From the NCBI RefSeq assembly GCF_036178145.1, contig NZ_CP108067.1, forward strand, positions 1,054,001 to 1,118,000: 64,000 nucleotides of DNA, read 5' to 3'. A program made the translations under genes and the position numbers. This DNA comes from Streptomyces sp. NBC_00273 (lineage in GTDB: Bacteria; Actinomycetota; Actinomycetes; Streptomycetales; Streptomycetaceae). The number at the start of each line of letters is the position of its first letter. Position 1 is the first letter of the stretch. Positions 55,693 to 64,000 of the stretch are shown here, in pieces. Under the pieces are notes generated by a model that did no database searches, had not been told where the DNA came from, and worked only from the letters and a program-made list of their open reading frames with translations.

Positions 55693-57216
55693 TCAGCGGC
55701 GGGTGAGCCTGAGCCGGATGCCCTGCGGATCGAGCGTCGCGGGCAGCGGTCCCACTGGGTCCAGCACCGGCCGGATGCCCGTCACCCGATGGCCGCGCAG
55801 CACCTCGGCACAGAGCGCGGCGGTGGCCATCAGGCCGAGCTGGTCGCCCGGGCAGCGGCCGCCGCCGTGGCTGAAGGGCGCCATCCGGATGTCCTGGTCC
55901 GCACCCGGGTTCTTCCACCGGCCGGGCACGAACACGTGCGCGGCCGGGACCCGTTCGGGGTCGCGCTGGTGGAACGCGGCGGGCACCAGCACCGAGGTAC
56001 CGGCCGGGTAGCGCACGCCCCGCCATTCGGTCTCGGCGCGGGTGACGCGGATCAGGTCGGACACCACCGGGTACAGCCGCAGGGACTCCCGGACGCAGGC
56101 CCGCAGCCGGGGCAGTTCGCCCCGCTCCGCACCGGCGGCGACTTCGGCGGCTGCCTCGGCCACGGCCAGGTCCTGCTCCGCGGGATGCGCCCCGAGCAGG
56201 AGCAGGGTGCGCAACAACGTGTCCGGGACGGCGTCCATGGCCAGCAACCAGTGCTGGGCCTGACCGACGGGGTCCGGGGTTCCGGTCGGATCGGCGTGGC
56301 GGGCGGCCCGACCGACGAGGGTGTCGCCGTCGGCCCGGGCGACGTACTCCTCGATGCGGGCGCGGGCCTTGTCGTGTACGGAGCGGGCGGCGCGCACCCG
56401 GCCGCCGCGCGCTCCCCTGCCCTCGGCGCGCAGCTGGGTGAGCCATCCGCTCAGCTGCTCGTCCGCGGCTGCCGCGTCGCCGAGCACGATCCGCCGGGCG
56501 GCGCGGTGCACGGCGTACCGGGCGCGGGCGAGGTCGAGGGTGACAACGGTTGGGGCGGAAGCGGGCGCGGAGCCGGTCAAGTGCCGGGCCTCCTCGGCGA
56601 GGGCCGCGAGGAAGGGCACGTAGGAGGGGTGCACGGGCCGGCCCGTGGCCAGCACCTCGGCGCTGACCTCGCGCCGCTGCGCACCGGGCTCGCCACGGGC
56701 GCAGCCTGCGTCGGCGGGTTCTCCGGGGTCCAGGCTCCGGCACTTGTCCGGCAGGGCCGCCGCGAGGACGCTGACGGGTTCGGCGTAGAAGCGGCGCAGG
56801 TCCTGCGGGTCGAGGAGGACGAGGACGGTCCGCCCGGAGCGGGTGCGGACCAGGGCGGGCGCGTCCCCGCGCCGTGCGCGCAGGGCCCGCAGCGCGGCGG
56901 CGGAGGTGCGCACCTCGCCGGGGCGGGGCCGGGCCAGGGCGCGCAGCAGGACGCCGAAGCCGGCGAGGGCCGCCCGGGCGGCGGTTTCCGGGGACGGGGC
57001 GGGGGCCGGGGCGGAAGCCGCGTACCGCAACGATTGCCTTGCGGACGTCCGCCGGCCGGGGGATTGCGCGCCCGGCCCCGGCACGGCGGGCCCGCGGTCC
57101 GCGAGCGGTGCCCCACCGCGGGGTGACCGACCGGCCCGCTCGGGGCGGCGCCGGGCGGCGAGGGCCCGTACCCGGGCTCGGAGCCCGTCGAGGGCGGCCC
57201 CTTGGACCGTACGCAT
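55693..57216 (-). CDS. Cytochrome P450, divergent type
   Basis: 507 residues, about 90 longer than a usual bacterial P450, owing to an Arg/Pro-rich N-terminal region (1-100) without an anchor helix. Heme motif FSHGGGRCPGDQLG with axial C455; K-helix ExxR at 377-380 (ESLRLYP). The I-helix region reads LLAMDAVPDTLLRTL (324-338), lacking the usual AGxxT glycine and acid, which suggests peroxygenase-like or otherwise unusual chemistry. No redox partner nearby; the unknown gene downstream may be its companion. Starts at the ATG at 57216. Confidence 0.85.
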   Translation of the reverse strand: MRTVQGAALDGLRARVRALAARRRPERAGRSPRGGAPLADRGPAVPGPGAQSPGRRTSARQSLRYAASAPAPAPSPETAARAALAGFGVLLRALARPRPGEVRTSAAALRALRARRGDAPALVRTRSGRTVLVLLDPQDLRRFYAEPVSVLAAALPDKCRSLDPGEPADAGCARGEPGAQRREVSAEVLATGRPVHPSYVPFLAALAEEARHLTGSAPASAPTVVTLDLARARYAVHRAARRIVLGDAAAADEQLSGWLTQLRAEGRGARGGRVRAARSVHDKARARIEEYVARADGDTLVGRAARHADPTGTPDPVGQAQHWLLAMDAVPDTLLRTLLLLGAHPAEQDLAVAEAAAEVAAGAERGELPRLRACVRESLRLYPVVSDLIRVTRAETEWRGVRYPAGTSVLVPAAFHQRDPERVPAAHVFVPGRWKNPGADQDIRMAPFSHGGGRCPGDQLGLMATAALCAEVLRGHRVTGIRPVLDPVGPLPATLDPQGIRLRLTRR

Positions 57217-57306
57217 CCGTGTACCTCCGCGGCGGGAGCGACAACACTCGGCGACAACGGCATCACCGTACGTCCCACCTGTGCACTCCGCGCCCCGAGG
57301 ACCGCG

Positions 57307-57816
57307 TCAGGGGTCCAACCCGACCAGCAGCGCCGCGACGTCCAGCCCGGCGGTGAGGTAGGAGGTGAAGGTCTCGTTGTTCAGGGCCCACGGCGAGCGG
57401 CCGCGGCGCACACGGGCGACGGCCTCGGCGGGTGTCAGTCCCCGGTCGACGAGGCACTGGGCGATGACGAGGCCGGACCTGTTGTAGCCCGAGTGGCAGC
57501 GGACCAGCGTGGTGAGGCCCGAGTCGAGGGCCAGTCCCGCGGTGCCGGCGAGGCGCTGCACGGTGTGGAGCTGGTCGGCGGTGAGCTCGGCGTCCGGGAT
57601 CTCCCCCACGACGTGCTCGGCGCGTGGTCCCGGGCCGTGGCCGGTCCGGGTGAACAGGCTGATGACGAGGTCGAACTCGTCCGCCACGACGACGGGGCAC
57701 AGCTCACCGGCCGGATCGGTCCAGTAGTGGCCGCCCATCCACAGGCCCGGTACGACCTCGTCCCACGGGGAAGACGGCCCGGGTACGTCCCGGTCCCGCC
57801 GGCGGGTCTTCTTCAT
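57307..57816 (-). CDS. Dual-specificity protein phosphatase family
   Basis: 169 residues from the ATG at 57816 (AGGAGG box ten bases upstream; 18 extra in-frame residues lie before it). The phosphatase loop is VRCHSGYNRSGLVIAQCL, the Cys-x5-Arg signature (CHSGYNR), with the general acid probably in GEIPDAELTADQL and the substrate strand DLVISLFTR before it. Expected to dephosphorylate proteins or phospholipids. Its frame upstream meets the beta-lactamase-fold gene, whose stop is at 57867, so the two are in one leftward unit. Confidence 0.88.
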   Translation of the reverse strand: MKKTRRRDRDVPGPSSPWDEVVPGLWMGGHYWTDPAGELCPVVVADEFDLVISLFTRTGHGPGPRAEHVVGEIPDAELTADQLHTVQRLAGTAGLALDSGLTTLVRCHSGYNRSGLVIAQCLVDRGLTPAEAVARVRRGRSPWALNNETFTSYLTAGLDVAALLVGLDP

Positions 57817-57866
57817 ACGACCGTGACCTCCTGGGTACGGCCTCCAGGATCTCACACAACAGACCG

Positions 57867-58631
57867 TCATTCAGCGGCAGTTGGCGCGAAGGCGGCCTCA
57901 CGGAAGGCATGGCGCGGCGCGCCCCGCCCGGCGGTCGGCAGCAGGACCGCCCAGCGGTGGTGGCGGGGGGAGACCCAGAGGGCCGGGCCACCGTCCTGCG
58001 GGGCGTGGTGGGTCCAGACTCCGTGCGGGGCGGGGTCCCAGAGCAGGCCGCGGGCCGGGGTGAGTTCGCCGGTGCGGATCCGGAGCGACTCGGTGGTCCA
58101 GGCGCGGCTGATGCCCTCCGGGGCAGTCGGGTCCGCCGGGTCCCCCGGATCCAGGAGGCGGCGCAGGAAGCGGAGGAGGTCGGCGAGGGGCGCACGGAGG
58201 GTGCCGTCGACGAAGCGGGTACCCGTCATGCCCAGGGGGTGCCAGACCCGGGTGGCCGCGAGGTCGGCGAGCGTGCTGCCGGAGAGCTGCTCGGCGAGGC
58301 GGGTGAGGTGGGTGAGGGCCGCGGTCCCGCCCGGGTGCGTGAGGAGGTGGTGGGCGGTGGTCCCGGCGGGGACGCCCTCGGCGGCCGTGTCCCCGTAGGC
58401 GGCGAGCGGCGTGTGCAGCCGCAGCGCGCCCTCGTCGACGAGGCTGCCGATGACCGGCCAGAGCGCGAGGACGCCGCTGAGGCCGTCCACGTCGAAGGCG
58501 GCGTCGGCGGGGTACCCGCCGTCCGAACCCGCCAGGGGGCCCTCGGGTCCGCCGACGGCCCACGCCGCCCCGGGGTCGGCGGACTCCACGAGGGCCCGGA
58601 CGGCGGTGGCCTGGTCGCACAGGGGGGTCAT
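57867..58631 (-). CDS. Beta-lactamase-fold serine hydrolase lacking an obvious SxxK
   Basis: 254 residues from the ATG at 58631. The fold is recognisable from ALWPVIGSLVDEGALRLHTPLAAY, HHLLTHPGGTAALTHL and HPLGMTGTRF, the class C beta-lactamase/esterase pattern. At the place where the family has A-S-x-T-K (nucleophile Ser and Lys) this protein reads AAFDVDGLSGVLALW, without the Ser-x-x-Lys pair. It is therefore either an inactive paralogue with a binding role, or uses an unmarked nucleophile. It is upstream of the phosphatase gene by 50 bp. Confidence 0.75.
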   Translation of the reverse strand: MTPLCDQATAVRALVESADPGAAWAVGGPEGPLAGSDGGYPADAAFDVDGLSGVLALWPVIGSLVDEGALRLHTPLAAYGDTAAEGVPAGTTAHHLLTHPGGTAALTHLTRLAEQLSGSTLADLAATRVWHPLGMTGTRFVDGTLRAPLADLLRFLRRLLDPGDPADPTAPEGISRAWTTESLRIRTGELTPARGLLWDPAPHGVWTHHAPQDGGPALWVSPRHHRWAVLLPTAGRGAPRHAFREAAFAPTAAE

Positions 58632-58725
58632 GGTCGCCCACGTTAACGAGCCGGGTGGCGGCCCGACGGCAGGCCGCCGCGGAGTCCGCGCTCCGGCCAC
58701 CCGAATGCCGCCGCAGCAGCAGGAA

Positions 58726-58755
58726 GGGGCGGGGCGCCCGCAGGCACCCCGCCCC
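58726..58755. terminator. Hairpin terminator of the subtilase gene
   Basis: GGGGCGGGG (58726-58734) and CCCCGCCCC (58747-58755) form a 9-bp all-G/C stem with a 12-nt loop, 19 bp beyond the leftward subtilase stop at 58774 and before the next leftward gene. Confidence 0.75.
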
Positions 58756-58773
58756 CGTGTCCTACCGGCCGGG

Positions 58774-61700
58774 CTAGCTCTTGTCCGGGCGGTCGGTCAC
58801 CCGCAGGGTGTTCAGCAGGGGCTTGCCGAAACCGCTGTGCGTGACGAAGCGGACGTTGAGGACCCCGTCCGTGACCGTGACCGTGTACGTACGGGTCAGG
58901 GCCTTGTAGGTGCCCGCCTCCAAGGAGATGTCCAGGGAGGGAAGGACCTGCGTGCCCTCGGCCAGGACGTCGAAGACGCGCTTGTTGGGCTTGGTGGAGG
59001 AGAGCTCCGCGAAGCCGAGCTCCACCGTGTAGGTACCGTTCGGCACGTTGTCGAAGCGGTACTCGTACATGCCTTCACGGGCGTTGCGGAACAGCCGCTG
59101 CTCGTCCGTGCCGGCGATGGTGCGGCCGGTGGCCTCCACGGTGCTGTTGCCCTGGTAGCCGTAGGAGCCGGGCGTGTACTTGCGGTCCGGGGACCAGGCG
59201 TCGCCCAGGCCGTCGGTGGTGGTGTAGCCGGATCCCGCGTCCAGGCCGACCTGGTAGCGCGGGACGACGACCTTGACCGGGACGGAGAGGACCGGGGTCC
59301 GGCCGCTCGCCGAGGTGATCTTCAGGTCGGCGGTGAGGACCGCGCCCGGGGTCAGTCCGGTGGTGTCCACCGAAAGGGTGACCGGGACCTTCGCGCCGGT
59401 CGCGAGGGTGCCGGTCGCCGGCGTGGCGGTCAGCCAGGTCGCGTCCTCGGACACCGTGAACTCCGTGCCGAGGCCCGGGTTGGTCAGCTCCAGGGTCCGC
59501 GTCCGCTGCTGGTTCGCCGGGAGGACGACCTCCAGGGACGGCTTGGACGCCGTCACCTTTCCGGTGCGCAGGGACTGGGTCACCGCCGTGACGTCGGCGG
59601 CCTTCACGTTCACCGTCGCCGTGGCGGACTCGTACTGCGGAGCCGCCAGCGAGACGGGGAGCGCGCCGGACGGGCTCTGGACGACGTATCCGCCGTCCGC
59701 GGCCGTGGTCGCCGACACCGCCGTGTCACCGGTGCCGACGGTCACCGTGGCGCCCGCGACGCCGTTGCCGTCGTTGGCGTCGAGCACCCGGCCCGCCACC
59801 ACGCCGCTCTTGGTGGTCCGGAAGGCGATGGAGAGGCCGTCCGTGATGACCGCGGTGTTGAAGGAGTACTTGAAGGCGTCGGTGCCGGCCGCGTTCTCCA
59901 CGCCGACCGTGGCCGTGGAGCCGCCCTTGATGCCGGTGCCGCCGGTCCCCTTGTAGGAGTAGGAGACGGTGCCGTCCTCGCCGATCGTGGCCGAGAAGGA
60001 GAACTTGTCGGCCTGCGCCGACCAGTGGGACACCTGGCGCCACTCGATCACGTAGTTGCGGTGCGGAGCGGTGCCGGTGACGCCGGTGAAGACGCCGGAG
60101 CCGCTGCCCGGAGCGCCGACGACGAGGTCGTCCCAGAACGGGTACAGGGCCGCGTTGGGCGTGGCCGTGCTCGGGATGTCCCCGTTGATGTCGCCGGTGT
60201 TGTTCCCGCCGAAGCTGACGGTTCCGTTGGTGCCGATCCAGGCCTGGCCGTACGTCTTGCCGTACAGGGGAAGCGGGAAGGGCAGGTCGACGCGCTCGGT
60301 GGTGTTGTCACCGGTGAGCGCGAGCTGGCGGGTGCCCTCGACGTACGGGCGGTCGCCGGCGGCGGCGCAGGCGTAGCCGTAGCCGTCGGTGCGTTCGGGC
60401 AGGTTCACTGCGACGGTGGCGTCGCCGGCGACGGTGACCTTCGCCGTGCCGCCGGTGACGCAGCGGGAGGCGTGGGTGGCGTTCACGTCGTACGTGCCGT
60501 GCGGCAGGGTGACCTCGAAGCGGCCCTGGGCGTCGGCGGTCGCGGTCACCGGGGTGTCCGCGATGGTGACGGAGGCGCCGGCCGCGGGGCCGGCGGCCGA
60601 GGAGACGGTGCCGGTGAGCTTGCCGGAGGGCGCCTGGGTGAGGGTGAAGTCGCCGGTGGCGGTGCCGTTCTCGGTGACCGTGGCCGTCCCGGTCTGCTGC
60701 CCGTAACCGAACTTGGCGGCGGTCAGGGCGTAGTCGCCGACCGAGAGGGAGGTGAAGCGGTAGGTGCCGTCGGCCGCGGTGGTGGTCGTGCGGTCGATCG
60801 GGCCGTCGGCGGTGATCTTCACGCCCGCGACGGGCTGGTCGCCGGAGCGTACGGTGCCGCCCAGCGAGCCGATGGCGCCGCGCGGGGCGGCGGTCACGGC
60901 GGCGAGGACGTCGAGCCGGCCCTCGCCGAAGACGTTGTTGTCGGCGGCGTTGCCGCCGCACTGGCTGCTGTCGGTGTCCAGGGCGGTGCCGTCCAGGAGC
61001 GACTCGGTCTGCGCGATGTCGCCCTCCAGGGCGGGCGCTGCGGACCAGAGCAGCGCGATGGCGGCCGCGGTGTGCGGCGAGGCCATCGAGGTGCCGGAGA
61101 AGGCCTCGTACCCGCCGCCGGGCACGGAGGAGCGGACGTTCACGCCGGGGGCGGCGATGTTCGGCTTGACGATGCCGCCGGGGCCCGCGCCGCGCGAGGA
61201 GAAGGACGCGATCGCGTTGTTGATGTCGAAGGCGCCGGAGCTGTAGGAGCTGGCGTAGTCGCCGGGCGAGCCCGCGGTGTTGCAGCTCGGGCCGGCGTTC
61301 CCGTTGGAGAAGGCCGGGAAGATGCCGGCGGCCCGCCAGGTGTCGACGATCTGCTGGTACCAGGTGTCGCCGCCGCTCCCGCCCCAGGAGTTGTTGACGA
61401 TGTGCGGGGCGAGGTCGGGGCGCGGGTTCTGGCCGTTCAAGTCGGTCGGAGCGACGATCCACTGGCCCGAGGCGAGGAGGGATGCCTCGGAGCAGGAGTT
61501 CGACTCGCAGCCCTTGGCCGCGATCCACTTGGCGCCGGGGGCCACGCCGATCTTGTTGGCGCCGCCGTCGTCGCCGACCATCGTGCCCATGGTGTGGGTG
61601 CCGTGGTCGTTGTTGTCGCAGGGGGCCGCCGTGGTGCACACGCCCGCCGGGTCGAACCAGTTGTAGGCGTGGTCGTACGTGCCGTCCGCCTTCTTGCCGC

Positions 61701-62382
61701 GGTACTGGTTGTTCACGGCCGGGTGGGTGTAGTCCACGCCGCTGTCGATGTTGGCGACGACGATGCCCTCGCCGCGCACGCCGACCTGGTCCCAGACCTG
61801 CGGGGCCTTGATCCGGTCGATGTTCCACTCGATGGCGTCTGCGACGGCCTTCTCCCGCTTGCCCTCGGTGGGCTTGGGCAGGTCGACCTTGTCGTCGGCG
61901 TCGATCCGGGCGACCTCGGGGCGCTGGGCGAGGGTTCCGGCGAGCTTCTGGCTGCCGACGACGCGCACCGCGTTCACGATCCAGTACGAGGTGTACTCGG
62001 CTCCGGCGCCCTGCAGGGCCTTGATGACCTCGGCCTGGCTGCGCGCGGCGTGGTCCTTCTTGATCCGCAGAACCGTTTCGGCCTTGGCGGCGCGGGTCTG
62101 CTGCTTCCCCGCGGCGGTGAGGTCGGCAGCGCTGTCGAGGTAGACCCAGAAGGCCGCCTTGGCGGACTCGTCGAGCTGGGCGCGGAGCCGCGGCTCGATC
62201 TTGCGCTCGGCCGCCGTCGGGGCGGCGGGTCCGGGGTCCGGCGCGGCCGCGGCGACGCCCGCGCCGATCGGCAGGAGCAGGACCGAGGTGAGGGCGGCGA
62301 GCGCCGTTCGTAAGGACCGTGCGGGCCTTGCCGGCCTGGCGGGCCGCAAGGCTCGTGGGGGCCGGTTGTCGCGTTGGGCCAC
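58774..62382 (-). CDS. Large secreted subtilase (S8) with Ig-like/carboxypeptidase-regulatory and malectin-like domains
   Basis: 1202 residues from the GTG at 62382, with AGGAG eight bases upstream. A Sec signal peptide (to about residue 47) precedes a pro-domain (60-165, inhibitor I9-like). S8 catalytic triad: D213 (NIDSGVDYTH), H263 (NDHGTHTMG), S432 (FSGTSMASP). Then several carboxypeptidase-regulatory repeats (about 495-690, GVKITADGPIDR, TVSSAAGPAAGAS; again GVAGATVTVG near 890) and a C-terminal malectin-like domain (about 1045-1195: GSGYTTTDGLGDAWSPDR, ELGFAEL). A modular extracellular protease that may act on cell-wall or glycan-coated targets. Confidence 0.93.
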   Translation of the reverse strand: MAQRDNRPPRALRPARPARPARSLRTALAALTSVLLLPIGAGVAAAAPDPGPAAPTAAERKIEPRLRAQLDESAKAAFWVYLDSAADLTAAGKQQTRAAKAETVLRIKKDHAARSQAEVIKALQGAGAEYTSYWIVNAVRVVGSQKLAGTLAQRPEVARIDADDKVDLPKPTEGKREKAVADAIEWNIDRIKAPQVWDQVGVRGEGIVVANIDSGVDYTHPAVNNQYRGKKADGTYDHAYNWFDPAGVCTTAAPCDNNDHGTHTMGTMVGDDGGANKIGVAPGAKWIAAKGCESNSCSEASLLASGQWIVAPTDLNGQNPRPDLAPHIVNNSWGGSGGDTWYQQIVDTWRAAGIFPAFSNGNAGPSCNTAGSPGDYASSYSSGAFDINNAIASFSSRGAGPGGIVKPNIAAPGVNVRSSVPGGGYEAFSGTSMASPHTAAAIALLWSAAPALEGDIAQTESLLDGTALDTDSSQCGGNAADNNVFGEGRLDVLAAVTAAPRGAIGSLGGTVRSGDQPVAGVKITADGPIDRTTTTAADGTYRFTSLSVGDYALTAAKFGYGQQTGTATVTENGTATGDFTLTQAPSGKLTGTVSSAAGPAAGASVTIADTPVTATADAQGRFEVTLPHGTYDVNATHASRCVTGGTAKVTVAGDATVAVNLPERTDGYGYACAAAGDRPYVEGTRQLALTGDNTTERVDLPFPLPLYGKTYGQAWIGTNGTVSFGGNNTGDINGDIPSTATPNAALYPFWDDLVVGAPGSGSGVFTGVTGTAPHRNYVIEWRQVSHWSAQADKFSFSATIGEDGTVSYSYKGTGGTGIKGGSTATVGVENAAGTDAFKYSFNTAVITDGLSIAFRTTKSGVVAGRVLDANDGNGVAGATVTVGTGDTAVSATTAADGGYVVQSPSGALPVSLAAPQYESATATVNVKAADVTAVTQSLRTGKVTASKPSLEVVLPANQQRTRTLELTNPGLGTEFTVSEDATWLTATPATGTLATGAKVPVTLSVDTTGLTPGAVLTADLKITSASGRTPVLSVPVKVVVPRYQVGLDAGSGYTTTDGLGDAWSPDRKYTPGSYGYQGNSTVEATGRTIAGTDEQRLFRNAREGMYEYRFDNVPNGTYTVELGFAELSSTKPNKRVFDVLAEGTQVLPSLDISLEAGTYKALTRTYTVTVTDGVLNVRFVTHSGFGKPLLNTLRVTDRPDKS

Positions 62383-62545
62383 GTGTTGTCTCCTCGTACG
62401 CCGTGTGCGGGATGTGCGGGAAGGGTGCGCGTGACGTGCGCGGGTCATGGTGAACGAGGCGTCATGCTCATTACAAGGGTGGCTTTTCGGCCGTCCTCGG
62501 CCCGCCCCGGTGGCCCGCATGGGCCGCGCGCGCCAGCCTGAAGAC

Positions 62546-64000
62546 ATGACTGCGCCCGCCGAGCCGTCCGGAGCCGGTGTCCCGATCGCGTCCGCACGCG
62601 GCCGGTGGATCCTGCTGACCACCGTGCTCGGGTCGACCATGGCCATGCTGGACGGGACCGTGGTGAACGTGGCACTGCCACGCATCGGGGAGGACCTCGA
62701 CGCCGATCTGGCCGTGCTCCAGTGGACGGTGAACGCCTATCTGCTGACCCTGGCCGGGCTGATCCTGGTCGGCGGATCGCTGAGCGACCGCTTCGGGCGG
62801 CGCCGGATCTTCGTGCTCGGCGTGGTGTGGTTCGCGGTCGGCTCGCTGCTGTGCGGCATCGCGCCGAACGCCGGGGTGCTGATCGCCGCCCGGGCCCTGC
62901 AGGGCATCGGCGGGGCGCTGCTGGCGCCCGGCTCCCTGGCCCTGATCCAGGCGTCGATCCGCGCCGAGGACCGGGGTCGGGCGATCGGCCTGTGGTCGGG
63001 GCTCGGCGGAGTGGGCGCGGCCGTGGGACCGTTCCTGGGCGGCTGGCTGGTGGACGGGCCGGGCTGGCGGTGGGTGTTCCTGCTGAACGTGCCGCTGGCC
63101 GCGGTGTGCGTGCCGGTTGCCCTGCGGCACGTACCGGAATCGCGGGACCCGCAGGCGCACGGGCGGTTCGACGTGGCCGGGGCGGCACTCGGCGCGAGCG
63201 CCCTGGGACTGGTCACCTACGCGCTGATCGAGGCCCGGTCGGGTGCGCCGGCGGTGATCGTCGCCGCGGTGCTCGGGGTCCTGCTGGGTATCGCCTTCGT
63301 CTACGTGGAGCGGCGGCGGCCCGATCCGATGGTGCCGCCGGACATCTTCGCGTCCCGGCTGTTCACCGCCGTCAACCTCGTCACCCTGTGCGTCTACGCG
63401 GCGATCGGCGGGTTCTTCTTCCTCGTCGTGCTCCAGCTCCAGGTGGTGTCCGGCTACTCGGCGCTGGCCGCCGGAGCCGCGATGCTGCCGACGACCCTCC
63501 TCATGCTCCTCCTGTCGGCGCGCTCGGGTGAGCTCGGGGAGCGGATCGGGCCGCGCGTCCCGCTCACGGTGGGGCCGCTGCTGTGTGCGGCGGGGACGCT
63601 GCTGATGCTGCGGGTGGGGCCTTCGGCCTCGTACGTACGGGACGTGCTGCCCGCGATGGTCGTCATGGGCATGGGCCTCGTGGCCCTGGTGGCCCCGCTG
63701 ACGTCGACGGTGCTCGCCTCGGTGGATCCCGGCCGGGCGGGCCTGGCCAGCGGCATCAACAACGCGGCGGCGCGCGTGGCCGGGCTGCTCGCGGTGGCGG
63801 CGCTGCCGCTGCTGTCCGGAATGGGGCCGGAGTCGTACCGCTCGGCGACCCAGTTCGACGCCGCTTTCGGGCGGGCCATGCTCTGGTGCACCGGGGCGTT
63901 CGTGGCCGGCGCCGCCCTCGCCTGGGCGACCGTACGCTCCCCCGTGCCCGAGGCGTGCCACCCCCAGTGCCACACGTACTGCGCGGTGTCGGCCCCGCCG
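62546..64000 (+). CDS. MFS exporter, DHA2 family (partial at right edge)
   Basis: 485 codons are visible and the frame is open at the edge. Classic 14-helix drug exporter marks: MLDGTVVNVALPRIGEDL (helix 1), QWTVNAYLLTLAGLILVGG, GSLSDRFGRRRIF (motif A), ARALQGIGGALLAPGSL and GPFLGGWLVDGPGWRWVFLLNVPLA (motif C region). The last visible residues, with C.PQCHTYC, are cytoplasmic or already beyond helix 14. Divergent from the subtilase gene with 163 bp between. No regulator is adjacent within the window. Confidence 0.92.
   Translation, partial: MTAPAEPSGAGVPIASARGRWILLTTVLGSTMAMLDGTVVNVALPRIGEDLDADLAVLQWTVNAYLLTLAGLILVGGSLSDRFGRRRIFVLGVVWFAVGSLLCGIAPNAGVLIAARALQGIGGALLAPGSLALIQASIRAEDRGRAIGLWSGLGGVGAAVGPFLGGWLVDGPGWRWVFLLNVPLAAVCVPVALRHVPESRDPQAHGRFDVAGAALGASALGLVTYALIEARSGAPAVIVAAVLGVLLGIAFVYVERRRPDPMVPPDIFASRLFTAVNLVTLCVYAAIGGFFFLVVLQLQVVSGYSALAAGAAMLPTTLLMLLLSARSGELGERIGPRVPLTVGPLLCAAGTLLMLRVGPSASYVRDVLPAMVVMGMGLVALVAPLTSTVLASVDPGRAGLASGINNAAARVAGLLAVAALPLLSGMGPESYRSATQFDAAFGRAMLWCTGAFVAGAALAWATVRSPVPEACHPQCHTYCAVSAPP

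Noticed and set aside
58411..62313. A 1300-codon plus-strand open frame
   Set aside because: It is the exact antisense of the subtilase gene, rich in Val/Gly/Arg, with no domain; the minus-strand reading has a full triad and domains.
1..64000. rRNA, tRNA, prophage or plasmid-replication genes
   Set aside because: No cloverleaf-like tRNA segment, rRNA block, integrase, terminase or Rep gene was recognised; the only mobile gene is the IS481 transposase.

Overview
The window is high-GC DNA with the strong third-position G/C bias, frequent GTG starts, ATGA stop/start overlaps, leaderless-looking promoters and gene families typical of Streptomyces or a close relative. It reads as a chromosomal segment rich in accessory functions: many regulators, secreted enzymes and transporters, with no rRNA, tRNA, CRISPR array or prophage seen. 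Both ends cut genes: the 3' end of a CobW-type GTPase gene on the left and an MFS exporter gene on the right.

Layout. 1-6 kb: a GlxA/AraC-type regulator divergent from an NADP-dependent quinone oxidoreductase, then a TetR repressor translationally coupled to an MFS exporter under a striking tandem palindromic operator, then a LysR regulator and a DUF6817 protein. 6-15.4 kb: a secreted GH31 glycosidase with a discoidin domain, an FAD monooxygenase, a small zinc-ribbon protein, a NarL-type two-component pair divergent from an MMPL transporter. 15.4-18.4 kb: a glycine-betaine ABC operon in which permease and binding protein are fused. 18.7-21.8 kb: a GntR regulator, and a MarR regulator whose operator recurs before a membrane-protein/NmrA-reductase pair. 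22-24.6 kb: a decaying zone with a 3'-truncated sulfatase and a frameshifted fragment. 24.6-28.5 kb: two divergent siderophore (NIS) synthetases and a methyltransferase. 28.6-37.3 kb: GNAT, P450, a BBE-type flavoprotein, a secreted serine protease, an AEC transporter/HXXEE pair, a second two-component pair. 37.4-41.6 kb: an RTX-like calcium-binding protein, a secreted alpha/beta hydrolase coupled to a membrane acyltransferase, and a DUF350 protein.

41.7-49.7 kb is the most unusual part: a GNAT/ATP-grasp fusion converges on an adenylate-forming enzyme fused to a four-helix membrane domain and lacking the A10 catalytic lysine; an ABC exporter and a VOC protein follow behind a MerR/SoxR-type promoter with a 19-bp spacer; an intact IS481-family element with a CCTAGT target duplication lies at the VOC stop codon, and beyond it is a frameshifted remnant of an aryl-acid AMP ligase. 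This could be a small-molecule locus partly broken by the insertion, but no product can be named.

49.7-54.6 kb: HIT protein, DUF6221-like protein, an ECF41-type sigma factor, then a gluconate module (FadR/GntR regulator divergent from gluconokinase and GntP permease). 54.6-64 kb: a P450 with an atypical I-helix beside an unknown protein, a dual-specificity phosphatase coupled to a beta-lactamase-fold protein lacking an obvious SxxK, a large secreted subtilase with carboxypeptidase-regulatory and malectin-like domains, and an MFS exporter running off the edge. Four convergent or end-of-operon hairpins with perfect or near-perfect long stems and one textbook U-tract terminator punctuate the map.
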